Assembly (NCBI GenBank): GCA_934567355.1
Contig: CAKTJC010000028.1
Location: 1 to 37,278 of the forward strand
DNA length: 37,278 nt
DNA from: an uncultured Oscillospiraceae bacterium
GTDB lineage: Bacteria > Bacillota > Clostridia > Oscillospirales > Oscillospiraceae
Reading direction: 5' to 3'
Each line of letters starts with the position of its first letter. The stretch's first letter is position 1. Under the pieces are notes generated by a model that was not told where the DNA came from, ran no database searches, and was given only the letters and a program-made list of their open reading frames with translations. The position numbers and the translations under genes were made by a program. Shown piece after piece: positions 6,802-15,894 of the stretch.

Positions 6802-8664
6802 GTGGAGATTTTGCCGAATATCAATTGCCATGAGGATCTCCTGCGGCTGACGGATGAAAAGCGTGTGCAGCTGTGCCGGGAGATCCGGGAATTTCTGATC
6901 TCCAGCGTGTCTCAGACCGGCGGCCACCTGGCGGGCAATCTGGGCGTCGTGGAGCTGACGGTGGCGCTGGAAACCGTATATAATACCGGTGTCGACCGCC
7001 TGGTTTTTGATGTGGGGCACCAGTCCTATGTCCATAAGCTGCTCACCGGGCGGCGGGATCAGTTCCATACACTGCGCCAGTTCGGCGGCCTGTCCGGCTT
7101 CCCCAAGCCCTGTGAGAGTGATGCCGATGCATTCGTGGCGGGGCATGCATCCAGCGCCGTGTCCATCGCTTTGGGCATGGCGCGCGCCAGAACCCTGATG
7201 CATCAGGACTATCAGGTGGTTGCCCTCCTGGGCGACGGCGCGGCCACCGGCGGCATGGCCTACGAGGGGCTTAACGACGCTGCCGACAGCGGCGAGCCCA
7301 TTGTGGTGGTGCTCAACGACAATGAAATGTCCATCGGCCGGAGCGTGGGCGGCATCGCCCATCACTTCTCCCGGCTGCGCAACAGCGAAAAGTACCTGGG
7401 CATCAAGCGCTGGTACCGCAACACCATGTACAGCATCCCCGGCGGAAAAAAAGTGTATTTGTTATCCAGCCGTGCAAAGAATCGCATCAAGCATTTCCTG
7501 CTGCAGAGCACCATTTTTGAAAATATGGGTCTGAAATATCTGGGACCTGTGAATGGCCACGATGTGCACGAGCTGATCACCGTGCTTCGTGCCGCCAGAG
7601 ACCTGCAGCAGCCGACGCTGGTTCATGTAGTTACCAAAAAGGGAAAGGGCTACCCCTTTGCGGAAGAGGATCCCGCAAAATTCCACGGCATCGGGAAATT
7701 CGACCCGGAGACCGGGAAAAAAATGACGGCCAGGGTGCGCAGCTTCTCGGATGTGTTCGGCGACACCATGGTGACTCTTGCACAGAAAAATGAAAAGCTC
7801 TGCGCCATCACCGCTGCCATGCCTGGCGGCACGGGACTCCTGCAATATATGAAACAGTTCCCGCAGCGCCTTTTTGACGTGGGGATCGCAGAGGAGCACG
7901 CCGTCTCCATGGCGGGCGGCCTGGCAAAGCAGGGCATGGTGCCGGTGGTTGCGATTTATTCCACCTTTTTGCAGCGCGCCTATGACCAGCTGATGCAGGA
8001 CGTGGCAATGCTCCGCCTGCATGTGGTGCTGGCCGTTGACCGCGCCGGTCTGGTGGGTGACGATGGACCGACCCACCACGGCGTATTTGACGTCGGATTC
8101 CTGCGACAGGTTCCCGGCATGCAGATTTTGGCGCCTGCCAGCCTGCGGGAGCTGGAACAAATGCTTACCTGGGCAGTGGAAATCTGTGACGGCTCCGTTG
8201 CCGTCCGGTACCCCCGTGGAACGGAAGGTGCGTATACCGCCTCTGCCTGGGATGGAACCGCGCGCGTGGTGTCCTGCGGCTGCGGCGCGGATGTTACACT
8301 CATCACCTACGGAACGATGATCAACGCGGTGCTTGCGGCGGCGGAAGAACTGAAGCAGCAGGGTATATCGTGTACCGTGCTGCGGCTGCTGGAGCTGTCC
8401 GCACTTCCGGCGGAGGAAATTCTGCGTCTTATGCCGGAGCGCAAAACGGCAGTCGTCATTGAAGAGACCGCCTCCGGCTCCGGCATTTCCCAGGCGATTG
8501 CGTGGGAGATGCGAAAGCTATGCCCCCAGTGCCGCGTCAGCGGGATCGACCTGGGGTGTGATTTTGTTCCGCACGGCAGCCAGCAGCGGCTGTATGAATA
8601 CTGCGGCCTGGATGCCGCATCGATTGCACAATTTGTAAGCGGGGTGCTGACGGATGAAAAATAA
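6802..8664 (+). CDS. dxs: 1-deoxy-D-xylulose-5-phosphate synthase
   Basis: Condenses pyruvate with glyceraldehyde 3-phosphate, the first step of the MEP isoprenoid pathway. The 620 residues match the family. Thiamine diphosphate binding is shown by GDGAATGGMAYEGLNDAA with the closing NDNEMSI. The transketolase-type middle domain has DVGIAEEHAVSMAGGLA with its catalytic Glu, and DGPTHHGVFDVGF. The C-terminal transketolase domain ends in GIDLGCDFVPHGSQQRLYEYCGLD. The start is GTG 6802, giving the expected short N-terminal stretch before LCREIREFLI. It overlaps tlyA by eleven bases, placing it in one operon with oapA, tlyA, nadK, argR and recN, a classic Firmicute order. Confidence 0.97.
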   Translation: MEILPNINCHEDLLRLTDEKRVQLCREIREFLISSVSQTGGHLAGNLGVVELTVALETVYNTGVDRLVFDVGHQSYVHKLLTGRRDQFHTLRQFGGLSGFPKPCESDADAFVAGHASSAVSIALGMARARTLMHQDYQVVALLGDGAATGGMAYEGLNDAADSGEPIVVVLNDNEMSIGRSVGGIAHHFSRLRNSEKYLGIKRWYRNTMYSIPGGKKVYLLSSRAKNRIKHFLLQSTIFENMGLKYLGPVNGHDVHELITVLRAARDLQQPTLVHVVTKKGKGYPFAEEDPAKFHGIGKFDPETGKKMTARVRSFSDVFGDTMVTLAQKNEKLCAITAAMPGGTGLLQYMKQFPQRLFDVGIAEEHAVSMAGGLAKQGMVPVVAIYSTFLQRAYDQLMQDVAMLRLHVVLAVDRAGLVGDDGPTHHGVFDVGFLRQVPGMQILAPASLRELEQMLTWAVEICDGSVAVRYPRGTEGAYTASAWDGTARVVSCGCGADVTLITYGTMINAVLAAAEELKQQGISCTVLRLLELSALPAEEILRLMPERKTAVVIEETASGSGISQAIAWEMRKLCPQCRVSGIDLGCDFVPHGSQQRLYEYCGLDAASIAQFVSGVLTDEK

Positions 8665-9469
8665 AAAGCGGCTGGATGTGCTGCTTACCGACCTGGGCTA
8701 TGCGGAGACCCGCTCCAAGGCGCAGGCGATCATTATGAGCGGCCTCGTGTATGTGGACGGGCAGAAGGCGGATAAGCCCGGTATCTCCTATGAGGATACC
8801 GCCGCCATTGAGGTACGGGGCGCAGTCTGTCCCTACGTCAGCCGGGGCGGCCTGAAGCTGGAAAAGGCGCTGCGGGACTTTGGCGTAGACCCGACGGGTT
8901 ATGTCTGCTCGGATTCCGGCGCTTCCACCGGCGGCTTTACCGACTGCCTGCTCCAGCAGGGGGCGAAGAAGGTCTTCGCCATCGACGTGGGCTATGGCCA
9001 GTTGGACTGGAAGATCCGCTCCGACCCCAGAGTGGTGGTCATGGAGCGCACCAATATCCGCTATGTCACCCCGGAGCAGCTGGGAGAGCCGCTGGATCTC
9101 TCCGTGGTGGATGTAAGCTTTATTTCTCTGAAGATCGTTCTGCCTGCCATCAAGGCGCTGCTGAAGCCCACCGGACAAGTGGTGTGCTTGATCAAGCCCC
9201 AGTTCGAGGCCGGAAAGGAAAAGGTGGGCAAAAAGGGCGTCGTCCGCGACCCTGCCACTCATCGGGAGGTTTTGGAGCAGTTCATTGCCCTGGCGCACGA
9301 GCAGCATTTTACCATCCTGGGGCTTACCTTCTCCCCGGTAAAGGGGCCGGAGGGCAATATTGAGTTCTTGGCGCACCTGACCCTGAGCGACGCGGCGGAA
9401 AACTGCCCGGAGCCTGCTGCTGTCGTCCGTGAGGCGCACGAGACGCTGGATAAAGGAGCGGATTTATGA
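8654..9469 (+). CDS. tlyA: TlyA-family rRNA 2'-O-methyltransferase (hemolysin A family)
   Basis: A 271-residue protein with an S4 RNA-binding domain at residues ~5-65 (RLDVLLTDLGYAETRSKAQAIIMSGLVYVDG) and a FtsJ-type methyltransferase domain after it. The S-adenosylmethionine motif is SDSGASTGGFTDCLLQQGAKKVFAIDVG, followed by VVDVSFISLK and LIKPQFEAGKE. TlyA enzymes methylate ribose in 16S and 23S rRNA and influence capreomycin sensitivity; the older label hemolysin is historical. It overlaps dxs upstream, and its stop overlaps nadK (ATGA). Family assignment is firm; the exact rRNA positions are not readable. Confidence 0.93.
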   Translation: MKNKKRLDVLLTDLGYAETRSKAQAIIMSGLVYVDGQKADKPGISYEDTAAIEVRGAVCPYVSRGGLKLEKALRDFGVDPTGYVCSDSGASTGGFTDCLLQQGAKKVFAIDVGYGQLDWKIRSDPRVVVMERTNIRYVTPEQLGEPLDLSVVDVSFISLKIVLPAIKALLKPTGQVVCLIKPQFEAGKEKVGKKGVVRDPATHREVLEQFIALAHEQHFTILGLTFSPVKGPEGNIEFLAHLTLSDAAENCPEPAAVVREAHETLDKGADL

Positions 9470-10329
9470 AAAATCTGATCCTGACCCCCAATCCCTATCG
9501 GGATAAGAATTTCCACACCCTGCGCTGTGCCATGCAGATCCTCAGGGAGGCAGGCTTCCAAGTAAAGGCGTGTCTTCCCTTCGAGGTGGAGCGCAGCTGT
9601 GAGCTGCCCAAGGACATTCGCTTCTATCGTCTTGACCGCGAGCTGGGCAATGCCGATCTGGTCATCTGTTTCGGCGGGGACGGTACCATCCTCCACATGG
9701 CCAAGGCAGCCACCCGGCGCGGCCTGCCGCTGCTGGGCGTGAACATCGGCACCATGGGCTTCATGGCGGAGCTGGAAAGCACCGAGCTGGAGAAGCTGAA
9801 GCTGCTGGCCGACGGAAAATACGAGATCGACAGCCGCATGATGCTGGATGTGACCGTTACCCGGGAGCGGGAGATCATTTTCCATGACATCTGCCTCAAT
9901 GATGCCGTGATCACCAAGGGCGCTGTGGCACGCATCGTTCACCTGGCGGTGAAGTGCGACGGCGTGCAGGCCATGGAATGCGGCGGCGACGGTGTGATCA
10001 TCTCCACCCCCACCGGCTCCACGGCCTACAGCCTGTCTGCCGGCGGCCCCATTGTGGAGCCGGAAGCGGAGAGCATCATCATCACACCCATCTGCTCTCA
10101 CGACGTGGCAAGCCGGTGCATCGTTGCCTCCGGCAAGCGGGTGATCACCATCGGCATGACCAACAGCTCCCGGCGCAATGCCTACCTGTCGGTGGACGGT
10201 GGGAAGACCCTTCGCCTGAATATGGGGGATGTTGTCACGGTAAAGAAATCCAAATTGGAAACCCGGCTCGTCCGGCTCAATGACCGAAGCTTTTACGATG
10301 TAGTAAATCTAAAATTCCGCAAAGGATAA
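9466..10329 (+). CDS. nadK: NAD kinase
   Basis: Phosphorylates NAD to NADP. The 287 residues carry the diagnostic GGDGT motif (FGGDGTILHMAKAA, ~residues 69-82), the NAD-binding block LLGVNIGTMGFMAE, and the second signature STPTGSTAYSLSAGGP. Start ATG 9466 overlaps the tlyA stop; GGAG precedes it. The tlyA-nadK-argR-recN order is widely conserved in Firmicutes and supports the call. Confidence 0.96.
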   Translation: MKNLILTPNPYRDKNFHTLRCAMQILREAGFQVKACLPFEVERSCELPKDIRFYRLDRELGNADLVICFGGDGTILHMAKAATRRGLPLLGVNIGTMGFMAELESTELEKLKLLADGKYEIDSRMMLDVTVTREREIIFHDICLNDAVITKGAVARIVHLAVKCDGVQAMECGGDGVIISTPTGSTAYSLSAGGPIVEPEAESIIITPICSHDVASRCIVASGKRVITIGMTNSSRRNAYLSVDGGKTLRLNMGDVVTVKKSKLETRLVRLNDRSFYDVVNLKFRKG

Positions 10330-10342
10330 GGAGACAAGAGGC

Positions 10343-10801
10343 ATGGGCGTAAAGTCAGACCGTCAGGCAAAGATCATGGAAATCATTTCCAATCAGGACA
10401 TCGAGACCCAGGAGCAGCTGCTGCAGGAGCTGAACCAGGCTGGCTTTGCCAGCACCCAGGCGACCATTTCCAGAGACATCAAGCAGCTTCGCATTGTCAA
10501 GGAGCTGACCAGCCTCGGAACCTATCACTATACCACCGCCTCCCGCGAGGTGAGCAATACCTTCACCGGTCGCCTCAACACCATCTTCCGGGAGAGCGTG
10601 ACCAGCTTTGACTATGCCCAGAATATCATCGTCATCCACACCCTGCCCGGCCTTGCCAACGCCGCCGCGTCAGCACTGGATGCCATGAGCCGCAGCGTGG
10701 TGCTGGGGACACTGGCTGGTGACGATACGGTGATCGCCGTCATGCGCGATGCCAACTCCGCCGCCGCCTTCTGCGGAGAGATCCACGGGCTGATCAAGTA
10801 A
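10343..10801 (+). CDS. argR: Arginine repressor ArgR/AhrC
   Basis: A 152-residue regulator, the usual length. Residues ~1-70 form the winged helix-turn-helix (QEQLLQELNQAGFASTQATISRDIKQLRIVK). The C-terminal domain (NIIVIHTLPGLANAAASALDAM and GTLAGDDTVIAVMRD) forms the hexamer and binds arginine through the GDD segment. It normally represses arginine synthesis and activates arginine breakdown; none of its usual targets is in the window, and its position before recN is the conserved Firmicute location. AAGGAGACA precedes ATG 10343. Confidence 0.95.
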   Translation: MGVKSDRQAKIMEIISNQDIETQEQLLQELNQAGFASTQATISRDIKQLRIVKELTSLGTYHYTTASREVSNTFTGRLNTIFRESVTSFDYAQNIIVIHTLPGLANAAASALDAMSRSVVLGTLAGDDTVIAVMRDANSAAAFCGEIHGLIK

Positions 10802-10821
10802 TTTTTAGGGGGGTAATTTCC

Positions 10822-12471
10822 GTGCTGAATCTTCTGCATATTGAAAATATCGCGGTTATCGAGAGCGCGGACATCTCTTTTGACGCCGGCTTCAATGTGC
10901 TTACCGGCGAGACGGGCGCAGGCAAATCCATTGTCATCGACGCCATTTCCGCCATCCTAGGCGAACGCGCCTACCGCGACATGATCCGCACCGGAGCGAC
11001 CAAGGCATCCGTCCGCGCCGTCTTCAGCGATGTGCCGGAATTTCCCTGGTTTGCCGAAAATGCGGTGGAGTACGACCCGGAGACGGTGATCCAGCGGGAC
11101 ATTTTCCTGGACGGCAAGAATGTATGCCGAGTCAACGGAACCCTGGTCTCCGTCGCCATGCTGCGGAAGCTGGGCATCCAGCTGATCAATATCCATGGGC
11201 AGCATGATTCCGCATCCCTGTTTGACGAAGAAAACCATTTGGTTTTCCTGGATGATTTTTCCGCCAACGAGCCGCTGCGGGAGACTTACCGGGAAAAGTA
11301 TGAGAAGGTAGCCGCCCTGCGCCGGGAGATCCAGCACATGACCATGGACGAGGGCGAAAAGCTGCGCCGCATGGAGACGCTGCGATACCAGATCGCCGAG
11401 ATCGAAAAGGCAGAGCTGGAGCCAGGGGAGGACGAAGCCCTGGAAGAGCGCCGCAAGCTGCTGCAAAATGCCGAGCGTCTGTCCAAGGGAATGGACGAGG
11501 CGGTGGAGGCGCTTTACGGCGGCGAGGAATCCGACGGCGCTGCCGGTCTGCTGTCCACAGCAGAACATGCTCTGGCACGGCTGGCGCGGTTCAGTGACCG
11601 GTTCACCTCCCTGCATGAGCGCGTTTCCGACCTGATGTATCAGGTGCAGGACGTGGCTGAGGAGGCCAGAGATACCCGCGAGGAACTGAGCTACTCCGCC
11701 GACGAGCTGGAGCAGATCGAGTCCCGCCTGGATACCATCCATCGCCTGCGCAAAAAATACGGCTCCACCTGCCAGGAGATCCTGGATTACCTGGACAAGG
11801 CAAAAAAAGAGCTGGATGATATTGAGTTTGCCGACGACCATCTGGAGCGACTGAAGCAGAAGCTTCAAAAGGCAGAGGCGGAGGCGTGGGATGCTGCAAA
11901 AGCTCTGCGCCAGAACCGCAGGGAGAACGCGCAGATCATGTCCGAACGCATTCTGCAGGAGCTGAGCGAATTGGATATGCCCCGGGTACAGTTTCAGTGC
12001 GTGTTCCGGGAACAGGAGCTGATGCCCAACGGCGCGGATACGGTCGCCTTCTATATGTCCGCCAACGCGGGCGAGGCACTCAAGCCCATGAGTAAGGTCG
12101 CTTCCGGCGGTGAGCTGGCGCGGATCATGCTTTCCATGAAGAATGTACTGGCCGAAAAGGATCAGATTGCCACCCTGATTTTCGACGAGGTGGATACCGG
12201 TGTCTCCGGCCGTGCCGCCCAGAAGGTGGCGGAAAAGCTGCGCAAGCTGGCGCGCTGCAAGCAGGTGCTCTGCGTCACCCATCTGCCCCAGATGGCTGCC
12301 TTGGCCAATACCCATATGCTCATTTCCAAGAGCGAACGCGACGGCCGCACCTATACGACCGTTACGCCCCTGGACTTTGAGGGCAGAAAGCGGGAGCTTG
12401 CAAGAATCATCGGCGGTGCCAATATTACAGAAACCACGCTGAAAAGCGCAGAGGAAATGCTGAGGGGATAA
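10822..12471 (+). CDS. recN: DNA repair protein RecN
   Basis: SMC-like ATPase recruited to double-strand breaks, 549 residues. The Walker A motif is GETGAGKSIVIDAIS at ~residues 30-44. The central ~300 residues are a long coiled coil (EIEKAELEPGEDEALEERRKL, then KAKKELDDIEFADDHLERLK). The ABC signature is KVASGGELARIMLSMK and Walker B is LIFDEVDTGVSG, followed by VTHLPQMAALA. The start is GTG 10822 with GGGGGG upstream; MLNLLHIENIAVIE is the typical N-terminus. Last of the six conserved genes after oapA. Confidence 0.96.
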   Translation: MLNLLHIENIAVIESADISFDAGFNVLTGETGAGKSIVIDAISAILGERAYRDMIRTGATKASVRAVFSDVPEFPWFAENAVEYDPETVIQRDIFLDGKNVCRVNGTLVSVAMLRKLGIQLINIHGQHDSASLFDEENHLVFLDDFSANEPLRETYREKYEKVAALRREIQHMTMDEGEKLRRMETLRYQIAEIEKAELEPGEDEALEERRKLLQNAERLSKGMDEAVEALYGGEESDGAAGLLSTAEHALARLARFSDRFTSLHERVSDLMYQVQDVAEEARDTREELSYSADELEQIESRLDTIHRLRKKYGSTCQEILDYLDKAKKELDDIEFADDHLERLKQKLQKAEAEAWDAAKALRQNRRENAQIMSERILQELSELDMPRVQFQCVFREQELMPNGADTVAFYMSANAGEALKPMSKVASGGELARIMLSMKNVLAEKDQIATLIFDEVDTGVSGRAAQKVAEKLRKLARCKQVLCVTHLPQMAALANTHMLISKSERDGRTYTTVTPLDFEGRKRELARIIGGANITETTLKSAEEMLRG

Positions 12472-12476
12472 TTGCA

Positions 12477-12911
12477 ATGAATGCAGAAGAAATGTGGGAA
12501 CGCTATTGCGAAAAATCGGGCGTTCACGCCGAATATGACGCTTGGGCGTTTGGCGGCGCCCCGGATGCGCTGGCAGAGCTTGTCCTGAACGGGATAAAAA
12601 CCGCCACAGCCTCTGCCTACCCTTTTTATGAGCTGGAGCAGGAGCCGCTTCCGAAGGTGGGAGAATACAATGTCATCCTGAGCGCAAAGGACGAGGCCGT
12701 CTGTGTTATCAAAACGACGAGCGTCTATGTCGTGCCCTTCCGGGAGGTCAGCGCCGACCACGCCTTCCGGGAAGGAGAGGACGACCGGAGCCTGGATTCC
12801 TGGCGAGCGATCCATCGGGATTTCTTTACCAGGGAAATGAATGAAGCCGGACTGACCTTCGATGAAGATATGCCGGTGGTGTGCGAAGAATTTTTGCGCG
12901 TTTACCCTTGA
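12477..12911 (+). CDS. ASCH-domain protein
   Basis: A 144-residue protein that is essentially one ASCH domain, a beta-barrel related to PUA and thought to bind RNA or nucleotides. Typical marks are the N-terminal YDAWAFGGAPDALAELVLNGIKTATAS, where the Lys and Thr line the pocket, a PKVGEYNVILSAKDEAVCVIKTT beta-hairpin, and GEDDRSLDSWRAIHRDFF, shared with the DUF984/YqfB-like group. It starts six bases after recN with AGGGG upstream. The stop codon TGA lies inside the -35 box of the T-box promoter that follows. The molecular role is not known from the sequence; some members are nucleoside amidohydrolases. Confidence 0.8.
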   Translation: MNAEEMWERYCEKSGVHAEYDAWAFGGAPDALAELVLNGIKTATASAYPFYELEQEPLPKVGEYNVILSAKDEAVCVIKTTSVYVVPFREVSADHAFREGEDDRSLDSWRAIHRDFFTREMNEAGLTFDEDMPVVCEEFLRVYP

Positions 12912-12936
12912 CAAATCTATTTTTCTTTGTTAGGAT
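12908..12936 (+). promoter_or_regulatory. Promoter of the tyrosine T-box operon
   Basis: A perfect -35 TTGACA (12908-12913) and -10 TAGGAT (12931-12936) with the optimal 17-base spacer. The ASCH gene's stop codon is embedded in the -35. Transcription should begin near 12943 at the start of the T-box leader. Confidence 0.8.
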
Positions 12937-12942
12937 ATCGCC

Positions 12943-13205
12943 AATAGGTCAACACATGGATGGGATGAAGTAGGTGTTCCCCTTTCCGTCAGAGAGCTGC
13001 CGGGTGGTGCGAGGCAGCAGGAAAGCGCACTGAAATACCTCCCGGAGTGGCCTGCCTGAACGGTAAGTAGGGCAGGACGGGTTCGCCCGATACAGCGGGA
13101 GCCGTTGTTGGACGGCCTGAGGATGGAGCTGTGAGGCTTCATCGAACCAGAGGTGGTACCGTGCATTTTTGCGCCCTCTTTCCGGAAGGAAAGAGGGCGT
13201 TTTTT
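12943..13205 (+). promoter_or_regulatory. T-box riboswitch, probably tyrosine-specific
   Basis: This leader senses uncharged tRNA. The T-box core at 13149-13163 (AGAGGTGGTACCGTG) contains the TGGT bulge (13154-13157), which pairs with the ACCA end of an uncharged tRNA having A73, as tRNA-Tyr does. Stem I features include CAGAGAG (12990s) and the GGTGGTGCGA apical region. The most likely specifier is TAC at 13036-13038 on the 3' side of stem I, a tyrosine codon that agrees with tyrS downstream. A strong intrinsic terminator closes the leader. Low charged tRNA-Tyr would allow read-through into the peptidase gene, tyrS and the acetyltransferase gene. Confidence 0.9.
13172..13205 (+). terminator. 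T-box terminator hairpin
   Basis: A perfect 12-bp stem (13172-13183 with 13188-13199), a four-base loop and a run of six T (13200-13205). It is the conditional terminator of the T-box; the T-box sequence just upstream provides the competing antiterminator. Confidence 0.93.
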
Positions 13206-13221
13206 GATAGGAGATGAGAAA

Positions 13222-14151
13222 ATGAATACGCCTATGGATATCGTGAAAAGCTACCCTGTGCGCAAATCGAAGAAGCAGAAGGCGTCCTTCCGGGCGGATG
13301 TGATCGCCTGGCTGGAGGCACTGGGCTATTCTGTCACGGTGGAGCAGGGGAGCTTCCGCAGCAGCAATGTGGTGATCGGCGATCCGAAAAGCGCCAAATA
13401 TCTGGTCACGGCGCACTATGATACCTGCGCCCGGCTGCCCTTCCCCAATTTGATTACCCCGTGCAATTTTTGGACGTTTCTCCTGTACCAGCTTTTTATC
13501 TGCCTGATGCTCCTTGTCCCGCCTGCGGCAGTCGGCGCGGCGGCGGGCTGGCTGCTCCATTCCTTTGACCTGGGGTATCTCCTTTTTATGATTTTGCTTT
13601 GGGCATCGATCCTTTTGATGATGATCGGTCCGGCAAACCCCTCCAATGTTAACGACAATACCTCCGGTGTGGTGACGCTGCTGGAAATTGCCAGATCCCT
13701 CCCGGAGCTGCACCGCAAAAATGTCTGTTTCGTCCTCTTCGATTTGGAAGAGGCGGGGCTGATCGGCTCGGCATCCTACAGAAAGAAGCACAAAGCGGAA
13801 GTCTCCGGTCAGCTGGTGCTGAACCTGGACTGCGTAGGGGAGGGGGATGCCATCTGTTTCTTCCCCGGTGCCAAGCTGAAGAAGAATAAAAGAAAGCTGC
13901 AATCCCTGGAAAGAATTGCAGGCACCTTTGGAAAAAAGACCATCACCGTCCGTACCAAGGGCTTTTCCGTCTACCCCTCCGATCAGGCGAATTTCCCCTA
14001 TGGCGTAGGCATCTGCGCCCTGAAGCGAGGGTGGGCGGGGCTGTATCTCTCCCGCATCCACACCCCGAAGGATACTATTCTGGATGAAACCAATGTCAAT
14101 CTTCTGCGCGCCGCTCTTACAACGCTCATCACCGGCAGCGCAGTGCAATAA
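13222..14151 (+). CDS. M28-family zinc peptidase with membrane segments
   Basis: A 309-residue aminopeptidase-like protein. The co-catalytic zinc ligands of M28 enzymes can all be placed: His65 (VTAHYDT), Asp145 (VNDNTSG), Glu176-Glu177 (FDLEEAG), Asp203 (LNLDCVG) and the C-terminal His in RIHTPKDT. Between the first two lie two hydrophobic helices (residues ~84-110 and ~118-136), so the catalytic domain appears interrupted by a membrane hairpin. ATG 13222 follows AGGAGA; an open frame to 13153 runs through the T-box and is not coding. Being under the tyrosine T-box with tyrS, it may release tyrosine from peptides, which is inference. The substrate and the side of the membrane on which it works are unknown. 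Confidence 0.82.
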   Translation: MNTPMDIVKSYPVRKSKKQKASFRADVIAWLEALGYSVTVEQGSFRSSNVVIGDPKSAKYLVTAHYDTCARLPFPNLITPCNFWTFLLYQLFICLMLLVPPAAVGAAAGWLLHSFDLGYLLFMILLWASILLMMIGPANPSNVNDNTSGVVTLLEIARSLPELHRKNVCFVLFDLEEAGLIGSASYRKKHKAEVSGQLVLNLDCVGEGDAICFFPGAKLKKNKRKLQSLERIAGTFGKKTITVRTKGFSVYPSDQANFPYGVGICALKRGWAGLYLSRIHTPKDTILDETNVNLLRAALTTLITGSAVQ

Positions 14152-14174
14152 AAAAGCAGAAAGGATAATTTATT

Positions 14175-15401
14175 ATGCAGCTTTATGAAGAACTGGTTGC
14201 CCGCGGCCTGATCGCCCAGGTGACAAACGAAGAAGAGATCCGCGATATGATCAATGCCGGAAAGGCCACCTTCTACATCGGCTTTGACTGCACCGCCGAC
14301 AGCCTTACCGCCGGCCACTTCATGGCGCTGACGCTGATGAAGCGCCTGCAGATGGCTGGCAACAAGCCCATCGCCCTCATCGGCGGCGGCACCACCATGA
14401 TCGGCGACCCCTCCGGCCGTACCGATATGCGCAAGATGCTCACCCGCGAGGACATCAATTACAATGCTGCCTGCTTCAAAAAGCAGATGGAGCGCTTCAT
14501 CGAGTTCGGCGAGGGCAAGGCACAGATGGTCAATAACGGCGACTGGCTGCTGGATCTGAACTATGTGGAGCTGCTGCGTGAGGTCGGCGCCTGCTTCTCC
14601 GTGAATAACATGCTCCGCGCCGACTGCTACAAACAGCGCATGGAGCGAGGCCTGAGCTTCCTGGAATTCAACTACATGATCATGCAGTCCTATGATTTCT
14701 ACTACCTGTTCCAGCACTACAACTGCAACATGCAGTTCGGCGGCAATGACCAGTGGAGCAATATGCTGGGCGGCACCGAGCTGATCCGTAAGAAGCTGGG
14801 CAAGGATGCCCACTGCATGACCATCACCCTCCTCACTGATTCCCAGGGCAACAAGATGGGCAAGACCGCCGGCAACGCCGTGTGGCTGGATCCCAACAAG
14901 ACCACGCCCTTTGAATTCTACCAGTACTGGCGCAACGTCGGCGATGCCGACGTGATGAAGTGCGTCCGCATGCTCACCTTCCTGCCGCTGGAGCAGATCG
15001 ACGAGATGGATACCTGGAAGGATGCCAGAATCAACCAGGCCAAAGAAATTCTTGCTTATGAGCTGACCAAGATGGTTCACGGCGAGGAAGAAGCTGCCAA
15101 GGCACAGGCCGCCGCCAAGGCGCTGTTTGCCAGCGGCAGTGGGGATGACGAGAACATGCCCACCACCGAAATCACCGCCGACCAGCTCACCGACGGTCAG
15201 ATCGGCATCCTCAGCCTGATGGTCGCCTGCAAGCTGGCCTCCTCCAACAAGGAAGCCCGCACCCTGGTCACCCAGGGAGGTGTCCTGGTCAATGACGAAA
15301 AGGTGCCTGCTCCTACCTTCATGATCACCGAGGCGATGCTGAAGGAGGGCGTGAAGATCCGCAAGGGCAAGAAGGTTTTCCACAAGGCAATCCTGAAATA
15401 A
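14175..15401 (+). CDS. tyrS: Tyrosyl-tRNA synthetase
   Basis: Charges tRNA-Tyr; 408 residues. The N-terminal Rossmann domain has GFDCTADSLTAGHFMAL, where TAGH stands in for HIGH, then IGGGTTMIGDPSGR and QFGGNDQWSNMLGG for tyrosine and tRNA recognition. The KMSKS-type loop is NKMGKTAGNAVWLD. The C-terminal ~65 residues are an S4 RNA-binding domain (LVTQGGVLVNDEKVPAP). It is the second gene after the T-box, 23 bases downstream of the peptidase gene, and is the main reason for reading the T-box as tyrosine-specific. Confidence 0.97.
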   Translation: MQLYEELVARGLIAQVTNEEEIRDMINAGKATFYIGFDCTADSLTAGHFMALTLMKRLQMAGNKPIALIGGGTTMIGDPSGRTDMRKMLTREDINYNAACFKKQMERFIEFGEGKAQMVNNGDWLLDLNYVELLREVGACFSVNNMLRADCYKQRMERGLSFLEFNYMIMQSYDFYYLFQHYNCNMQFGGNDQWSNMLGGTELIRKKLGKDAHCMTITLLTDSQGNKMGKTAGNAVWLDPNKTTPFEFYQYWRNVGDADVMKCVRMLTFLPLEQIDEMDTWKDARINQAKEILAYELTKMVHGEEEAAKAQAAAKALFASGSGDDENMPTTEITADQLTDGQIGILSLMVACKLASSNKEARTLVTQGGVLVNDEKVPAPTFMITEAMLKEGVKIRKGKKVFHKAILK

Positions 15402-15417
15402 GGAAAAGGGGGCAGCC

Positions 15418-15894
15418 ATGGCTTTTGAAATTCGCTACGCCGCCAGGGAGGATCTGCCTCAGGTAAATGAACTGCGCAGTCAGGTCAACCGCCTGCACGC
15501 CGAGGGCAGACCGGACATTTTCCGCTCCGGCTTCTGCGAGGAATTGCGGGAGCGGGTCTATGCGGAATTCGAGGGCGAAGATTCAGATGTGATCGTAGCA
15601 GTCAGCGGCGGCACGGTATGCGGCTTCCTTATCGCCCAGTACATCCGCCGCCTGGAATCACCCTACTGCCACCCCAGGGAATTCTACCGCGTTGAAGAAT
15701 TCGGCGTTTCCCCCGCATACCGCCGGCAAGGCATCGGCACGGCATTGATTGCCTTTTGCGCAGAGGAAGCAAAAGAAAAAGGCTTTTCCAAAATGGAGCT
15801 GGACGTGTGGGAATTCAATGAGGATGCTCGAGAATTCTATAAAGCTGCAGGCTTCCAGACCTATCGGCGGTATATGGAACTGAATGTCCTCTAA
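15418..15894 (+). CDS. GNAT-family N-acetyltransferase, substrate unknown
   Basis: A 158-residue single-domain GNAT protein. N-terminal EIRYAAREDLPQVNELRSQV begins the fold; VEEFGVSPAYRRQGIGTALIAFCAEEAKEKG is the acetyl-CoA loop (RRQGIG), and LDVWEFNEDAREFYKAAGFQTYRRYMEL is the standard C-terminal part. It starts 16 bases after tyrS with a GGGGGCAGCC upstream, so it belongs to the T-box operon. No specific substrate family is recognised. Confidence 0.82.
   Translation: MAFEIRYAAREDLPQVNELRSQVNRLHAEGRPDIFRSGFCEELRERVYAEFEGEDSDVIVAVSGGTVCGFLIAQYIRRLESPYCHPREFYRVEEFGVSPAYRRQGIGTALIAFCAEEAKEKGFSKMELDVWEFNEDAREFYKAAGFQTYRRYMELNVL

Noticed and set aside
13153..13221. Upstream GTG start for the M28 peptidase
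   Set aside because: It would translate the T-box core and terminator; ATG 13222 has a proper ribosome binding site.
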